Shown: positions 1-13,000, counted from the first letter of the stretch. The stretch: DNA of 64,000 nucleotides from Neckera pumila (GCA_963969595.1 OZ018415.1:9052001-9116000), one strand, 5' to 3'. Notes: generated by a model not told the origin, from the sequence alone. Numbers and translations: made by a program.

Positions 1-138
1 ATGCACAAAGATATTCTTGAAATTGTGGGCGATAAGTCTGACAGATTCAGAGTGACGCTACCGAAAAGCCAGCTTGCAGAAAATTCTTCTTTCTCGCTGA
101 GTAGTTTTCTGGCAATTGCCGATGCCCAAGTCGTATGA
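1..138 (+). CDS. Possible 3' end of a coding exon, unidentified
   Basis: Frame 1 is open from the first base of the window to a TGA at 136-138, giving 45 residues of ordinary composition that end in ADAQVV. It could be the tail of a gene entering from the left, but no splice acceptor, motif or family is visible, and an open stretch this short can arise by chance. The ATG at base 1 is probably a coincidence of the cut. Confidence 0.2.
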   Translation: MHKDILEIVGDKSDRFRVTLPKSQLAENSSFSLSSFLAIADAQVV

Positions 139-1217
139 TACAGGCTTGGGACGACGACTGTACATCTTTAATTGAGACATTCTGCGATGGAGTAGCCACG
201 TCTAGCAATCATTGCTAAAACCTACAGTGAACAACACGGCCAGCAACTCTCTGATATGGGGCTAATGCCTGGATAATGCTTGGAATTACAGCAGCTAGCT
301 GTAGGGTGGAAAGCAAGGAGTATTGACAGGCAACATTCCAAGATCGACCTTTCGGTTTGATCTGCTAATTCAAAATTCAAGGAAAGAATCTGCTGAATTG
401 TCTGCAAGGAGAAGCTGTACCAGCTGATGTACACTCCGTCAGTTTCTAAGCTGCTAAGCACTTGTACGGTTGTATCAAAGGACCCAAAGTCACTGGTTTC
501 ACCTCCACCCGAGAAATAGATGGCATTCAGAGACTACATGCAAGGCAATATTCAACAAAGTGGTAGGAGTGCAAATAAAATGGCAGCGCTTAAATGCGGC
601 TGGTACTAAAATTAAAAAAGAAGTACTAAATTCAAAGTTTTTGATCTCTGACCAACACAATGTTTGGCACTGTGAAATACGCCAATATGTCGATATATCC
701 AGCCTGTTACAACAATTGATTCCTTAGCTGGCTGTGTGTCATCCGAAGCTAATTCATAAAAGGCAGCTATTACAGGAAAGCAATTATGTACAGATTCACA
801 CAATTGTCGCACATGATGCAGGCATTCGTCGCTGGTCCTCTACACAAAGCACTCACTCAGTCTAAGTTCGATCGCAACCGCAAGGTATTCGGAATTAATT
901 ATTCTACACGCGAGCTCTAAGTCTCTAACTCGCAGCTAGTATCGATTCGACATCTAATCTACCCTCGAATTAACAAATAATTGAGATCTAGCTTTGGAGT
1001 AGTTCATGGATGATTGGATGTCCAATGCTTATAATGAAGAATCAAAGTTATTCTGAAACTTGTTAACTAGATAAATAACCGAGGTTGGTTCCAGTATCAG
1101 AATAACGCAAATTCTTCCATTATATGCTAATATCGACAAAAACCATCAGGCTTGCTCGACACTGCTGAACTACTGAACGTGAGAATCATTCTAGCCTGTA
1201 CACTCACCCGTAATCGC
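139..1217. other. Intergenic, no gene recognised
   Basis: Open frames here are shorter than 90 codons and show no recognisable motif. The right part is the 3' flank of the GARP gene on the minus strand and probably includes its 3' UTR. Confidence 0.5.
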
Positions 1218-4200
1218 TCACCATGTCGACATCGAAAGATCTAATGTCAGGTCCAGCTCAACATTCTTGGGGTGCACTGCCTGGGCCAACTCCTCCCCCT
1301 CATCAGCGGGTCCAGTCGACATAGTCAAATCCAGCTGGAGCCCGTCCCCAGAGAGGCCTGACCCCATGTGTGCATGTCCCTTAGTCGACTGCGCCACTGA
1401 CAAGAAGTCCACGAACGGAGCCCGACCCTCCGTCTCTATGATGTCTGTACTGTACCGTGAGTTGCTTTGACTAATAACGGGCATGGTGCAGCTGCCCGGC
1501 CATGAATGCGGGCGAGACCACAGCGACAGAGCGGAGTTATCAAGCTTCAGAGACGGTGAGATCGGGTGGTACTGACTCCCATGAAGTTCTCGGAACCTCG
1601 GGCTCCATTTGTGCTCTGCCAAGTGGCGCTCATACGACATCGGGGGCAGATGGACACCGTGGTGGTGATGGTGAGATCCTGGTGTCTGAAACTCGTGATT
1701 AAGTTCCTCCATCGGGTTCCCAGTTTGGAACCGACTGTAAATGTTGGTGGGGCTGGGCACGCTGTCGAGTTGCGGCCTGGAAGCTGGTAAGGGCCCGTGT
1801 AATAATTTTCCAGCTTGATTGTTGTCCTGAAACTCCTGCATTTACCGTCATATAGTATTAGTTACATTCCGTGAAAATTATGACATTCAAGTGCAGAGTG
1901 CTACAAAAACTCGGACTCCTACAAAGTTGAGGTTCAAGACGCGCGAATGGAAAAATACCAATCTGACGATGATCTGAATTAACTAAACAAGACGATCGTC
2001 CCTCTAGAATCATTGGTCAGACATTCTTAAAGATTCTGAATTCGAGAGTATAAGTATTCGATGTTCCGGAATTGTACTTTGCTACCGTTATCACTGAACG
2101 TGAATGCAATTGAAATCGGTCCGACCAAAAGCGAGCTCCTGAAATCATTTCTTCTAGTATTAACCTCTTTGAGAGATTACTATGCTTCAAGAGCACAGAT
2201 ATGATTCTGTTAAGTACAGTAGTGTCATTGGAAAGAGTTGCTCCGTTCTTTGGGGGAACTGCATGAGCAAGAGCCCACATTCAAGCTCATGAAACGCACC
2301 TGTGGTCTCTTGGGATCCTCCAAGACGAAACGCCAACCGTCGCTGCGGCTGCGAGTACCGAGAGTGCCAGTGGAGTCCCTGGTCGACCTATCCTCCAGAA
2401 GCTTCAGGTTATGAAGCTGGGCAGTAGGACGAGATTCCACTGTTGTTGTGGGGGAGAAAGCTGGACCTCCATGGTTTCCCTCAGTCAACATCATCAACGC
2501 TATTCTGGCATCGTATTCCCGTCTGCACATCTCCCACTCCGCCTCCAGTTTCTTCTTCCCGGAGCTGAAGCTGCTCGTCGGCCGCAACTCGGTCTGCAAG
2601 TCGAAGACATGGTTGCTCCTGTTTAACTCCGCTGCTGACTGCAGCCAGAGAATGTTGTTGTGTTGAAATTGTCCTCCTCGCCAAAAACTAAGATCTGATG
2701 GACACAAATGAACATGGCCTTGCATGATTAGTACTTGCAACTCCAAGATAGGATTAAATATGAGGTGCGAATCCGACTGTCTCGCAAACCTTCACCAAAG
2801 TTATCGCAATTGCAGATTAGTTACGTAATAAGCATACTGGAATGAGAACTATCTCAATCTTTGACCAGTTAGCCGCAGCATTTTATACAAGTACTTAGAA
2901 ATTGTGATCCCTCAGTTAGAAACGAAACGAGTTGATAAATCTGCTATAAATTTGCTGAGTGTGAAACTAGTTAATATCAGTATTGTCAAGCTATAAGCCT
3001 TAGATTTAATTTGGTAATTAGCACTTTAAATGTCTTTAATGAACTTCCGGGCGAAGACTCTGGGTATATACTACGCCAAAGTGAGTAGCTAGTTAAGTAC
3101 ATCTCGGTCTGCTCATTGATTACAATTCGTACCAGATTAGAAGTTGACCTACCAGATTGAACACTCTCGTCGTTCTTCATGCTCCTGTACATCTGCAAAA
3201 GCATTGAGATTCACGTCACCATCAATGCCGGCTCGAGAAAGACACCAAGTTCAACTCTTCAACTGTTGAACAGATCGGGAGTTCTCGCTAACTAAATGGA
3301 TCCCTAATGGAACTTAACTGTTGAAAAAAATTCCAAATCGAACCCAACTTGGAATGAAGTACATTTGTCTACAGACCTGTAGATGGCTTTTCACATGGGC
3401 TATGGTCATCCCCTTAACATCCATGAGCTGCAGTACCATTTTGGGTGTTGCTTCTGAACCAGAAATGAGCAACACGGTGTCAGTGCATCTTTAAATCTAC
3501 TACAGTTGTTATTCTACGCAAATGAGTCTGAGAGTCTAAAACTATGAGGCAATATAATAATCAATTCCTTCAATTGGCTTTGATATCTTGCAAAGGATGA
3601 AAGGATTACTACACTACATTCCGAAAATGTGAACCGGCCAGACACAATGTGGACACAAAGTCTACCAGTTAGAATTGATCCGCATGCCCTGGAGATAGTT
3701 AGGATTGCAGCACTCCGAGACCTTTACAGCATTGATGGCATGTACATCTCAACATAAAGTATATTATTAAAAACCATGAAAACTACGTGAAAGGCAGACC
3801 TACTTTTAGTTTCCCAGGTTCACCAGTAGAGTAGCATGTATAGACTAAGCAGTGAGGACTATAGCCAGCCGACCAAAAACAAGGAGAAACACACTAAAAC
3901 ATTGCAGAGTTTGGTCAATCATCTCGAGGTGATTGACGACGTGGAACACTTAACATCACGTACTCCAGATGCGCGCATGCTTCTAACTTTCTGATCCTCC
4001 GGCATTGAAGTTCCAAGTGTCATCATCGTGCACTTACTCTCTTGCCCGCCGCATCGCTCCACGGCCAGCACAAAGCAATGGTGCAGGTCCGCCGTCCACC
4101 GCAGTCGAGGCAACCTGGAACGCACATATTGCCGCACCTTGCCTCGAGTACTACCACCTTGCCGGTTCCTGATTGCGCCGCTCTCGGATGCGTCCTGCGC

Positions 4201-4419
4201 GTTCGTCGCGGACGTGGTGTTGCTCTCGGAAGACAAGCTTTCGGAGGAGCCGGCTTGCGGACTGATTCGACTTGAAGTACCCACCCGCGCTAATTCCACC
4301 TCATCGCCATCCGGCTCCCTCTGTTTCTCTAATAAATCCATGCGCGACCCTCTGGTAGCGTGCAGCTCGCTCGACTTGATCGACAATGATTCACTAGAAT
4401 CGATCGATCGATCGATCAT
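1218..4419 (-). CDS. G2-like GARP (MYB-SHLQ) transcription factor with C-terminal EAR motifs
   Basis: Five coding exons fit on the minus strand: 4419-4038, 3453-3377, 3192-3153, 2718-2279 and 1835-1218. All phases agree and give 518 aa. The start at 4419 is the first ATG after an in-frame TGA 18 bases upstream. Residues about 95-157 form a complete GARP DNA-binding domain: RQYVRS, PRLRWTADLH, a GGQEKATPK stretch rebuilt across intron 1, then AHVKSHLQ at the end of exon 2 and MYRS opening exon 3. The C-terminus carries two LxLxL motifs, LQLDL at about 479-483 and LDLTLDL near 507-513, which in plants recruit TOPLESS-type corepressors. A five-His run lies in exon 5. A nuclear repressor is inferred from family knowledge. 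The exon 4 donor (AAT/GTGGGC) is the least certain junction. The tight R-x-Y-x-R-S lead resembles the plant G2-like subgroup outside KANADI, but the exact clade is unresolved. Confidence 0.92.
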
Positions 4420-4952
4420 TAATCTCGTTCGTGATCAAGGGCTCAAGGCAAGAGAGCTTCAATCCCTGAGACGTATCACAGCTTCTACACGACTGGAATC
4501 CGCGAGTCACTCACTCACAATACTCTAAACCTTCTGGCGTTGGCTACTTCAATCTATCGGAATATGGGTGGAGATGTCTAGATCTAGAAAGGGGCTTGAA
4601 ATTGGGTGCACTGCGGTTCTACGCGTGAGAGAATCCAATGAGGACTTGCAACTGAAACGTGAGAAAGGGGATCCGTACAGACACGGGCAAAGCGTCAGGT
4701 AAGCCACCGCGATTTTAAATATAGCACTGAACTGAAGAGGAGCGCACTTACTAATAATGCGCGAAGTATCTGGTCCGAAACTCGGCATGTATTTGGGGGG
4801 CATGTCCGAAGTCGGTGCTTGGTTAGGGAGTAAAGTTACCCGACCAGTCCGTCGACCCCTGGGAGCATATTTCCGCAAACTACTTTAAAAAGTCTCCATT
4901 ACTCGGATTAAACCGCGCAGCCGACATCATCGGTGGATACAAATCTCTCCTC
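4420..4952 (-). promoter_or_regulatory. Likely 5' UTR and promoter side of the GARP gene, with a 5' UTR intron
   Basis: A strong minus-strand donor (TTA/GTAAGTGC) ends a putative leader exon at 4752. An acceptor-like AG lies near 4530, just before the sequence leading to the ATG. This suggests a short 5' UTR intron. A 109-codon minus-strand frame covers 4549-4878 but runs straight through the donor, so it is not treated as a gene. The tandem ATCGATCGATCG around 4400-4415 encodes the first residues of the GARP protein. Confidence 0.4.
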
Positions 4953-4998
4953 TACAGGAACCCTCTTTCTTGACTGTTGGAATCATCGGAGAAGCTGA

Positions 4999-5522
4999 AA
5001 AGGATCGACATCACGTACGACCAGCTGCCCCCTCCACGCGCTTGGTGGGCACCGCGTCCCAGAAAACGCAACCCTGAAGAATCTCGCAACCCAAAGTTCT
5101 CAGAAAGCTGGTCTTTGGATCACAATCGGGTGCACCGACCAGCGGCTAGACGTAGAATACGTACTTCAGGCCGCACCAGTTCTACCAGACCTCCCTAAAG
5201 AAGATGATTACTATATCCATAACATCCCCCCCGCCGGCAATCTTTCTCCCGTCGAATTTTCTAGAAGGATTATTTGTAAGGTTGACCGTCTGTCCGCGCG
5301 TGCATCTAAAGAGTGCACACAATCGTTTGTGCGCGTGGGAATATGCCGCCTTGACAGACTAGCTGTGCAGCGTAAGTCGCAAAGCTTCGGAGGCCGGGAG
5401 GCGATGTCAGATCTTGCGGTTTCCCAGTTGGGCGTTTCACATACCAGACAAGACGATTTATATTGCAGGCTTTGGATGAAGAGAAGGCTCTAGCTAGCGG
5501 GGAAGCTAGCTACCGATTTGAG
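4999..5522 (+). CDS. Unidentified candidate exons (two phase-matched exons)
   Basis: One frame stays open from 4999 to a TAG at 5491. Within it, a donor TGTAAG/GTTGAC at 5280 matches in phase an acceptor ATATTGCAG at 5468. Joining 4999-5280 to 5469-5522 gives about 112 residues that include LWITIGCTDQRLDVEYVLQ and LPKEDDYYIHNIPPAGNL, which look like real protein. A further donor (GAG/GTACAA) follows at 5522, or the frame may continue to 5801. I do not recognise the family and see no clear start codon. It may be part of a plus-strand gene divergent from the GARP gene, or a decayed fragment. A 167-codon minus-strand frame at 5490-5993 is thought to be its shadow or chance. Confidence 0.33.
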
Positions 5523-6402
5523 GTACAATTCGATGAGAGAATGATGACGAAGTTTAAGATGCGGGTTGGGCGAGAAGGCGAGACCAAAACGTGCAAGCAA
5601 GGTGGTTGCGAGAGGAACAGGTTGGCCTGGGCGTGTGGGAATGGCAACATCGATAGGGTGCAAGAAGACGTTGGGAATTGCTTTGCACCTGGTTTGCATT
5701 GGCGATGGTTTCCGTGTCTCCTCCTTGACCCCACCACCCCCTGCAAGCCTTTTAACATGTCCACGGCCTTGGGAAACGCCCCCTGCCTGACACCAATTTG
5801 ACCTGGGACGGACTGCCGGGAAGCGCCCGGCCGGGTTGATGGCTGGGAGCCTGGGACCCTGCGAGGAATTCTCCAGGGACATGACGACATGACCTCGCCC
5901 TATCTGGCTCGCTCTCACTTGCTTGTGTCCAATCCCTGATTTGCAATTTCTAATCTTCTGAAGTACAAGACGAGTTCTGTTCGCTAGCCACAATTCGAGG
6001 TGATGATAGATAATTCAACTTATGCCTTAGTCAGATAACTTTTTTACCTTCTGCCCATTTCTGTGATTTGGCATATTTGGCATAAGAGTAGAGGACCCTG
6101 TCTCGCAAGGATGAAATGAAGGCTTTTTTCTCAATTCAAACGTTATAATGTTTCAATGCACATGATCAAATGGCCTAAGAAATTTCCACAAATTTCCACA
6201 ATAGTTTACTACCTTTGGGTACAGTTTTAAGTTTTTTTGAAATTATTATTTTCAATTTTAGTTAATGTACTAAAGTGGCATTTTTTGACAATTTCCTTTG
6301 AAAAACACCTCTAGTCCTTCATGGTTATTCTGCTCTAGGACGAATATTACAGTTGCTTGAAACTCACTCAGATTTTCTTTCAGCATTACGAGGACCAGTC
6401 TA
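5523..6402. other. GC-rich to AT-rich transition, no gene assigned
   Basis: To about 5990 the DNA is GC-rich with overlapping open frames on both strands and no recognised domain. Beyond that it becomes AT-rich and non-coding. This is the left border of the transposon-dense block. Confidence 0.4.
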
Positions 6403-6511
6403 CTACACAATATAGTGAAATTAGGTTGCCCCATACTATAGTTCACCATGTCTGAAAGTGTTAGATATGAGAAATTAGTGTGGGGCAACCTAATTTCACT
6501 ATTTTGTGTAG
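6403..6511. mobile_element. Mariner/Stowaway-like MITE, copy F1
   Basis: The element is about 105 bp and almost wholly an inverted repeat. The left end reads into TAGTGAAATTAGGTTGCCCCA and the right end is its reverse complement (GGGGCAACCTAATTTCACTA), with a roughly 45-base central loop. A second copy at 57147-57253 is identical except for a few bases at the left tip. The TA at each edge and the 57 kb copy fit a TA target site, as in Tc1/mariner MITEs. It has no coding capacity. Confidence 0.8.
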
Positions 6512-6827
6512 AATATGCAGCTGATCATTCTTTTCGCAAATTTAGTTAATACACACAACATCGAATTTTGCAAACAAGCACCTTGTTAGCATTGATGCTC
6601 TAAGGTAAAGAGAAGTGAGTGACTTCAGAGTGAGATATTACAGCTAATTATATCCTATATAAAAGGTTTAAAAGCCCTATTGGGCATAGACTAGAAGCAG
6701 TCCGTAGAATGTAATAGACGCATTATCTGGAACCTCTACAGTATTGTACAGGACAGTCCTTCGCCCTTCGGGAATCGTGAACAACCAGAGCAGCAGTTAA
6801 ATTGTTATTTTTTCGCTTTGAACCAAC

Positions 6828-7473
6828 TTAACCCCTAAATGCCCAAGGCTTGTTTTGAGTTTCTCGGAATTTGCTTTAACTTGAACAAAATGCCAACATT
6901 TTGATAAGTTGTATCAATTTTTTTTTAATTGTAACCGTACAATTTCAAACTAGACATGTAAGAGATCTCATAGGAAAAGAAAACACAACAATATTACTTA
7001 TGGTGCAAAAGATTATAATGATTGACCATGAGGGTGTTAAAACTGCAAAAGTGATGTAAAGTCTTTCAACCCTCTTTTCACAAGTCAAATCTAAAAAGTT
7101 GGTGACCAAAAAAATTGAGGTTAAAGAGCCTAACTTGTATAATCCCAATCCATTTACGGCTTCTTAAAGTCTACTATATAATTTTATTTAAATGAATTTT
7201 GAATACAAATTTTCCTAATGTATTTGAGGCTAATTTTCAAGAGCTCTCAACACTACAAGAAGTCCAGATTGCACTGGGTACCCTTGTACAAAGTCATGAA
7301 TAGAAAAACCACTATTATTTATTTTCAAGATCGGATTTTTGATGCTAAAATTAGACTTTGAGAAGAACTTTCTAAAAATATAACCTACTAAAAATAGCAA
7401 CTTGGTGAGGTTTTATTTAACTTCAAAGTTTTGCAAACACCACATTTGGGTGCCTCGGGCATTTGAGGGTTAA
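6828..7473. mobile_element. TTAA-flanked piggyBac-like element, family B, copy B1
   Basis: The left end is TTAACCCCTAAATGCCCAAG. The right end reads CTCGGGCATTTGAGGGTTAA, a near-perfect inverted match. The length is 646 bp with no open frame of note. It aligns along most of its length, in inverted orientation, with the interrupted copy at 29400-31156. The TTAA edges and CCC start match the signature of piggyBac-superfamily elements. Assignment rests on ends only, because no transposase is present. Confidence 0.75.
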
Positions 7474-9003
7474 ACAAGTTTTTGTCGATAACAAATTGTG
7501 CATTACATAACACCCCGAATCACGTGGAAAGCAGAATATGTCAAGTTTGCAGCGAAACTACGGTCTAAGTAATCAATAGTTGAGTACGTTCTGGGCTTTG
7601 CAGAGTTCTTCGAGAAAAGATTACCAAACTTTTCCCCCATCAAGTACAAATGAATGTCATTTTCATTGCTAAAAGGAATGGCAAAGTACATAAGGTAGGA
7701 CACTAAAAACTGACACTTTTTTTTGTGGACAATTTATGTTGTTATACTGGTGAAAGCTCTATATTTCCTCATTGGCAAGGGATAGGAGGTTTCAATGCAC
7801 CACAGAATGCATCATTTAAAAACCACATGCAAAAGGTATCAAGAGTCAAAGATTTTTGGTAGATGTTCTAAAACTATTTCTACAAAAATAAGTACATGTT
7901 GACTTAGAATTGAATAGAACATGAACATCTCATCTAGTGGCGCTTTAACCAACGGGGTTTTTTTGGGCAAAATTTCGCACTTGTCAAACTGTTTCAGCCT
8001 GTCGGACGCCTTCCCTCTAGATAGGCTAATGTGGTCTCAATTTTCATTGTGATTTTTTGAATTTCTTAAAGATAGGAAAGAACATCAACTTTTGGGATAT
8101 ATAATTTCTTCAATTGGTGCCTGAAAGCAAAAGTTATGCCACCTCAAACTGAAAATAAGGGTTAACGAGGAGGGTAATTGCAAGAAACACCTGTACTATT
8201 TGTTGCCTTTTGCAACAATACTCATGATTTTTTTTGGAGTACATAAAAATTAGAAAAAAAAATATATATATTTTTAAAAATATAGCTAATGTATACACCT
8301 TCAAGATGAAGATAATCACCAAAGGAAAAGCTTAGGAAAATCCTCTAAGTAGGAGAACTAGAAAAGTGCCAAAACTCAAGAACATAAATATATTGATGTT
8401 TAAACTATTTAAAAATAAGAAATTTTTTATATAAACAAAATAAAAATTGGTCATTTTTAACAATTCTATGGAGATGGTCATTAACCAAAAGAACCACCAA
8501 AAATATGTTTTATATGTTTCAAAATGCAAGCTAAACGAAGCTCATTTTGTGGACTTCTACACCACATAAAATTAAGCTTTTTTAGAATTGTTTTGGACTG
8601 TAGATATAAGTCTACTAGAAGACAATCTATTTTAAGAAAATTTCAACTCCAAATTTGTTTCTTTGGATACTAATTAGTACCAAAAATCCCAAAATTGGCA
8701 AGTGTGATATAATATTGGGGGCTATTATTAAATAGAAAAAAAAAATTCAAAATTTTCAAAAAAAATCAAACAAGTCGTATAATAGTCATAAGTCCCTTGT
8801 TTATGAATTTGGAGTCATTTAGAGTCAAAATGCAAAAGTTATTGCCAAAAAACTAATCAACACGCAACGTGTGACAGGAAATAATACAAGTGTTTCATGC
8901 AATCACCCAGCAGTACAAAAGAATACACAAAAAGTCAAAATAAAAGGTTCAAATTTTTTTTCTCAAATATAATATTTTTGTCTATATGTGAAGCTTTGAA
9001 TCA

Positions 9004-9326
9004 CATTAGAGAAAATTTCAGGCCTCTTGAGGGTTGCTCCATAGCCCTTCAAAGTACTCTAAAATTTTGTTTTTTGGAGCTAAAAAATTCTTTTTTTTCC
9101 TATTTTTGTGCAGCTAAAATTGCAATGATAGTGGCACAAGAATCCAATTTTACGAGTAAAAATTAATAAAAATATAAAAAAATAATCTTTAAAAAAATAC
9201 AACATCTGACTGTTTGGGCAAGCAGTCAGCTCCCCAAAGGACTTTTTGAGATTGATAGGCCAAGCTTGAAATAGCGTGGTATATCAATCTATAGCAGCCT
9301 TCCGGAGGGCTGCTATTTCTCTAATG
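9004..9326 (-). mobile_element. D-family TIR MITE, copy D1
   Basis: It begins CATTAGAGAAAATTTCAGGCC and ends GGAGGGCTGCTATTTCTCTAATG, so the termini are inverted repeats. The interior shares the CAGTCAGCTCC and GGCCAAGCTTG blocks with the other D copies, in the opposite orientation. It is about 323 bp and non-coding. The CATTAGAG/CTCTAATG edges may include part of the target duplication. Confidence 0.72.
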
Positions 9327-9382
9327 ATTCTAATTGGACTAGTAATGAAAAAATTATGAACAATCTTGTTTTTTAGGCCATC

Positions 9383-9676
9383 CATTAGAAAAAAAATCAG
9401 CCCTCCGGAGGGCCTCTCCAGATTGACATGCTAAACTATTTCAAACTGGAAAAGAACCCCCGGTGAGCAGTTAGAGTATATGACTACTCGCTGAAGCAGT
9501 TAGTTTTCGCTATTTTATTTTATTTTCAATATTTTTTTAAGATTATTTTTTTTTTATTTCTTTATTTTTTACTCGTAAATCTGGGTTTCTACGCCACTAT
9601 CACTGCAGTTTCAATTGCATAGGGTACTAAAGGGGGTCATGGAGAGGCCTTCCGAAGGGCTCATTTTTTCTCTATT
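9383..9676 (+). mobile_element. D-family TIR MITE, copy D2
   Basis: It starts CATTAGAAAAAAAATCAGCC followed by the palindrome CCCTCCGGAGGG, and ends GGGCTCATTTTTTCTCTATTG. It lies about 55 bp from D1 in the opposite orientation, and both sit inside the degenerate A8 element. It is about 294 bp and non-coding. Confidence 0.72.
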
Positions 9677-10021
9677 GCGTTTTAAAAAATAACTTATAGG
9701 ATTCCTTTATTGATGCACTTTTCACAATTTTTCCAAAAAAATTGATTAATAGGGTTAAATTTGCTTATTAGAACAATCTTGTCGTTGGAATTATTATATT
9801 TCAAATCCATTGTAGAGCTATTAACAATTACATTTTTTGTTCAATCTTGGACCTACTTCTACTTAACAATTTTTTGAAGAATAAAAATCAAGTGTGTTTT
9901 TTGAATTTTTTCTAGATTTTCATCTCAATCATTCAACATAAATTTTCTTGGGTGAATGCAACAAAATAGCAATTTTGAGTGTCTTTTGAGCAAAAAATTG
10001 CTTTGGAACTTTAGAAGTTAA

Positions 10022-13000
10022 GGCACAGCACAATTTTGAAGGAGCCCACCATCTTAGATTTCTATAGGAAGAATATAAACTTGCATCTAACATGCATTCA
10101 TTCTTGGCTTATTGACCTTCTAAAAGATTTACAGTTTGAGGTATGTTTTTTAGATTGAAATTGCCATATTCTAGTTATAGTAGTTGTAGTCTAGAGTATT
10201 GAGAAAAAATGAAATTGTATTATATTTATTTTCTAAAATTCATCAAAACAAAATTATACTAGAGTAATGTGGAAAATGGAAATTTGTGCATTTTACAAAA
10301 AATAGCCAATATATTTGGCTATTTTCACAAATTTCCATTTTACAAAAAGATATTGGCTATTTTTTGTAAAGGAAGTATTCATTTTTTTCCAATCAAAAGA
10401 GTTAAATTATTGTTATATTATAAGACCAATTGCCAAATTTTACTTAAGTATCACCTAGTTTTGATATAGATACCACCAAGGATCACTTAAGGATCACGTG
10501 AGCATTGAAGAAACAACTAGTTACTTCACCAAAATGATAAAAAGAAAACATTGGGGAGAATTATATTGTATCAATGTTTGGAGAGAACTATCAATTTGTT
10601 CATTGTTAGCCAGTGGATTTTGGGGGGAATGGTTTGCAATTTGAAAAACATTAGAAAACTTTTGGTGAATTTTTTTTTCTATAAAAGTTCCATTTGGAGT
10701 AAAAAATAGAGAAAAAAAATCATATATCGTACTTGAAAGAACATTTCAGAATTTGAGGAAAAAAGCCAATATATTTTTGATGCACTAATTTTTTGCCATT
10801 TGGCTACAACCAAAAGGTGTTCATTATTATTTTTGTATTGGAAATTTTTGTTTTTTTAGATCAAAATAGCCAGATTACTGCTATGTATTTTAGGATTGGT
10901 AGCCCAAATTACCTAGGTCTCACCTAGTTTCATATAGATATCACCAAGTATCACAGGAGTATTGAAGCAGCAATTGGCAAAATATAAAAAAAAAGCACTG
11001 AAACTAGCTGGTAAACCTCTAAATATATCCCGAACGCTGTCCTGGATTACTGTTTGAGTTCGAGCTCGGACAACTCCTGATCTCCAATTCTGTGAAGATC
11101 GTCCCGAGGGAATCTCGAATCTAATCTTAGCCGTGTGTCGTGTGTCCATCCGTCCGTCAAGCCCGGAGCTTTGCCATTCCTTTGCTCGAATTCCGCATTT
11201 CCACCCACCCGCTTCCCCCGCGAGGCCGCGACATGCACTTACTTATTATTCAATTGCAAGCCAAGCGGGGGTGGGGGGCTTTCAGGCTCTCTAGCAAGCT
11301 GCCTGCGGTCTGCAGGGACCAAGGTTATTAGCCACATTATTTGCCTCCCAAGGGGTTATTTGTAGGTTGCTTTCTGACCTACTCCTATCCCCTCTTTCCT
11401 GCCCCCCATTGATTTTCCGTGTCCTGGGGTAGATTGAAACCTACCTTTCGAATATTCGAGAAGTAGGTCCGGATCTTCAAGTCACCATTTCTTCAATTTC
11501 CCTCCGCACGGGGCCACGAGTAAGAACTTACTGTAGTTCGAAATTGGGAACCAGTCACTTGCAGAGTACAGTTTTTGGAGATTTCCATATCACCCATGTG
11601 ACAATCAACAGTAGGATGAGAACGACTATTTTTGCTATAATTCTTTTCTCTACTGGTCCTCATTGATCCATTTGAGTTATACATGATTCACTATAAGAAG
11701 AAACGGCAATTGACGAATTCTAGGCCCAAGCTGGGTCGGAATTGGCGAAAGGCTGCTCTAAAAAACTCAAATTTCCTCTGTACGCCTGTCGCTGACCCTT
11801 GGACCACATTGGTTTGGGGCGACAAATCACCAGAAACGTACATTGACACCGAAGTGACTCACTTAGTGTCGAGTCTCACGCTAGCTACCTGTAAAGCGTT
11901 CCTTCTAGTTGGACAGACATGAATTCCGATGCCAGGCAGCAGCATTTCACCAAGCCGGGCACCAAGCAATTGAACTAATCCATCATCTTCGTTGAACTGG
12001 CGTGAGTGTTTCAGACTTTAAGAACACCAAACAATGACGTTCAACTGCCTAGAGGTCAGTCTAAAACTATGACTGGTATGACACTAGGACCGGTAACTTA
12101 TAGATATGAGGTTTCATTGAAATCGGCCAAGTGAAATTTACTTCAAACCAAGGAAGAGTTGGCAGCTTTGAAGGAATTGCTGCTGAGCTGCCTGGGCTGG
12201 CAAAGACGATCGATGTGGCTTGCAGAAGCCCAGGGGAAACCGGAAACTAGTGTGTGACACGTGACCTACCATTGAAGCAGCAATGAGGGAGCTAGTAGGA
12301 CACCAAGAGAAGATCCTGCAGTAGCCCAACCATTATCAGGTGCCATAAATGGGGTGATGTCGATGCCGCATGGCGCACGTTGCAAGTCGTGTGCATATGG
12401 GACAGAGCCAACTGAACTTTGCAAATGAATAGAATCATTAGGGGATCACTACATTCTTCAATTCCTGGACACATGCACAATGTAGGCGTAATACCGTAGT
12501 GACCTAATCTATCAACAAATGATACTTGTCACAGGGTTTGCCATAGATAGATATCTGTCAGTAGGTGACAGTGGCTTTTTCGTTGGGGAATTGGTAACAG
12601 TGGTAATGGCTTTTCTGGAGCGGGGTGGAAACTGCCACTTGACCTGACAGACAATTTTCTTGCAGAAGATCTTTGCTCCTGCTTGCTAGACAAGCTACTT
12701 TATGAGTTCCTTGCCTCCTGTAAAGTTACTGCATTCTACGTTTTGATTTATTTATTTTTTAAACAAATGAAACGGAATTTTCATTGCAAAGAAGAAGTAC
12801 AAACTGACCGGCCAGCCACAAGTGGCCTGGGCAGGGAAGAAACGGCACTCTAGATTTCCGATTCAGCCATGTTCATGATGGTGAATAAACTCTGATTTAA
12901 GGGAGCCAACCCGCATTTCCGACCACTTAAGCAATTGAACATATCTGGAGCCCGGGCATGTTGAGTGAAAAAAAACACCCGTGTAAAGAAATAGATTTTA

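Larger units (their letters stand above)
7945..10021 (-). mobile_element. Degenerate family A TTAA element (A8) carrying two D MITEs
   Basis: The edges are TTAACCAACGGGG at 7945 and a TTTAGAAGTTAA end at 10018-10021. The internal blocks match the intact copies in reverse orientation: a GGTGCCTG...AAAAGTTATGCC block near 8110-8140, a GAACAATCTTG block and an AACAATTTTTTGAA block near 9770-9880. It is strongly diverged and expanded by D1 and D2 and by AT-rich DNA. The outer limits are approximate. Confidence 0.5.

Noticed and set aside
1267..1790. Plus-strand frames over the GARP last exon
   Set aside because: They are antisense shadows of the coding exon at 1218-1835.
5490..5993. 167-codon minus-strand frame in GC-rich DNA
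   Set aside because: No domain, overlaps other open frames on both strands, and splice-matched exons on the plus strand look more protein-like.
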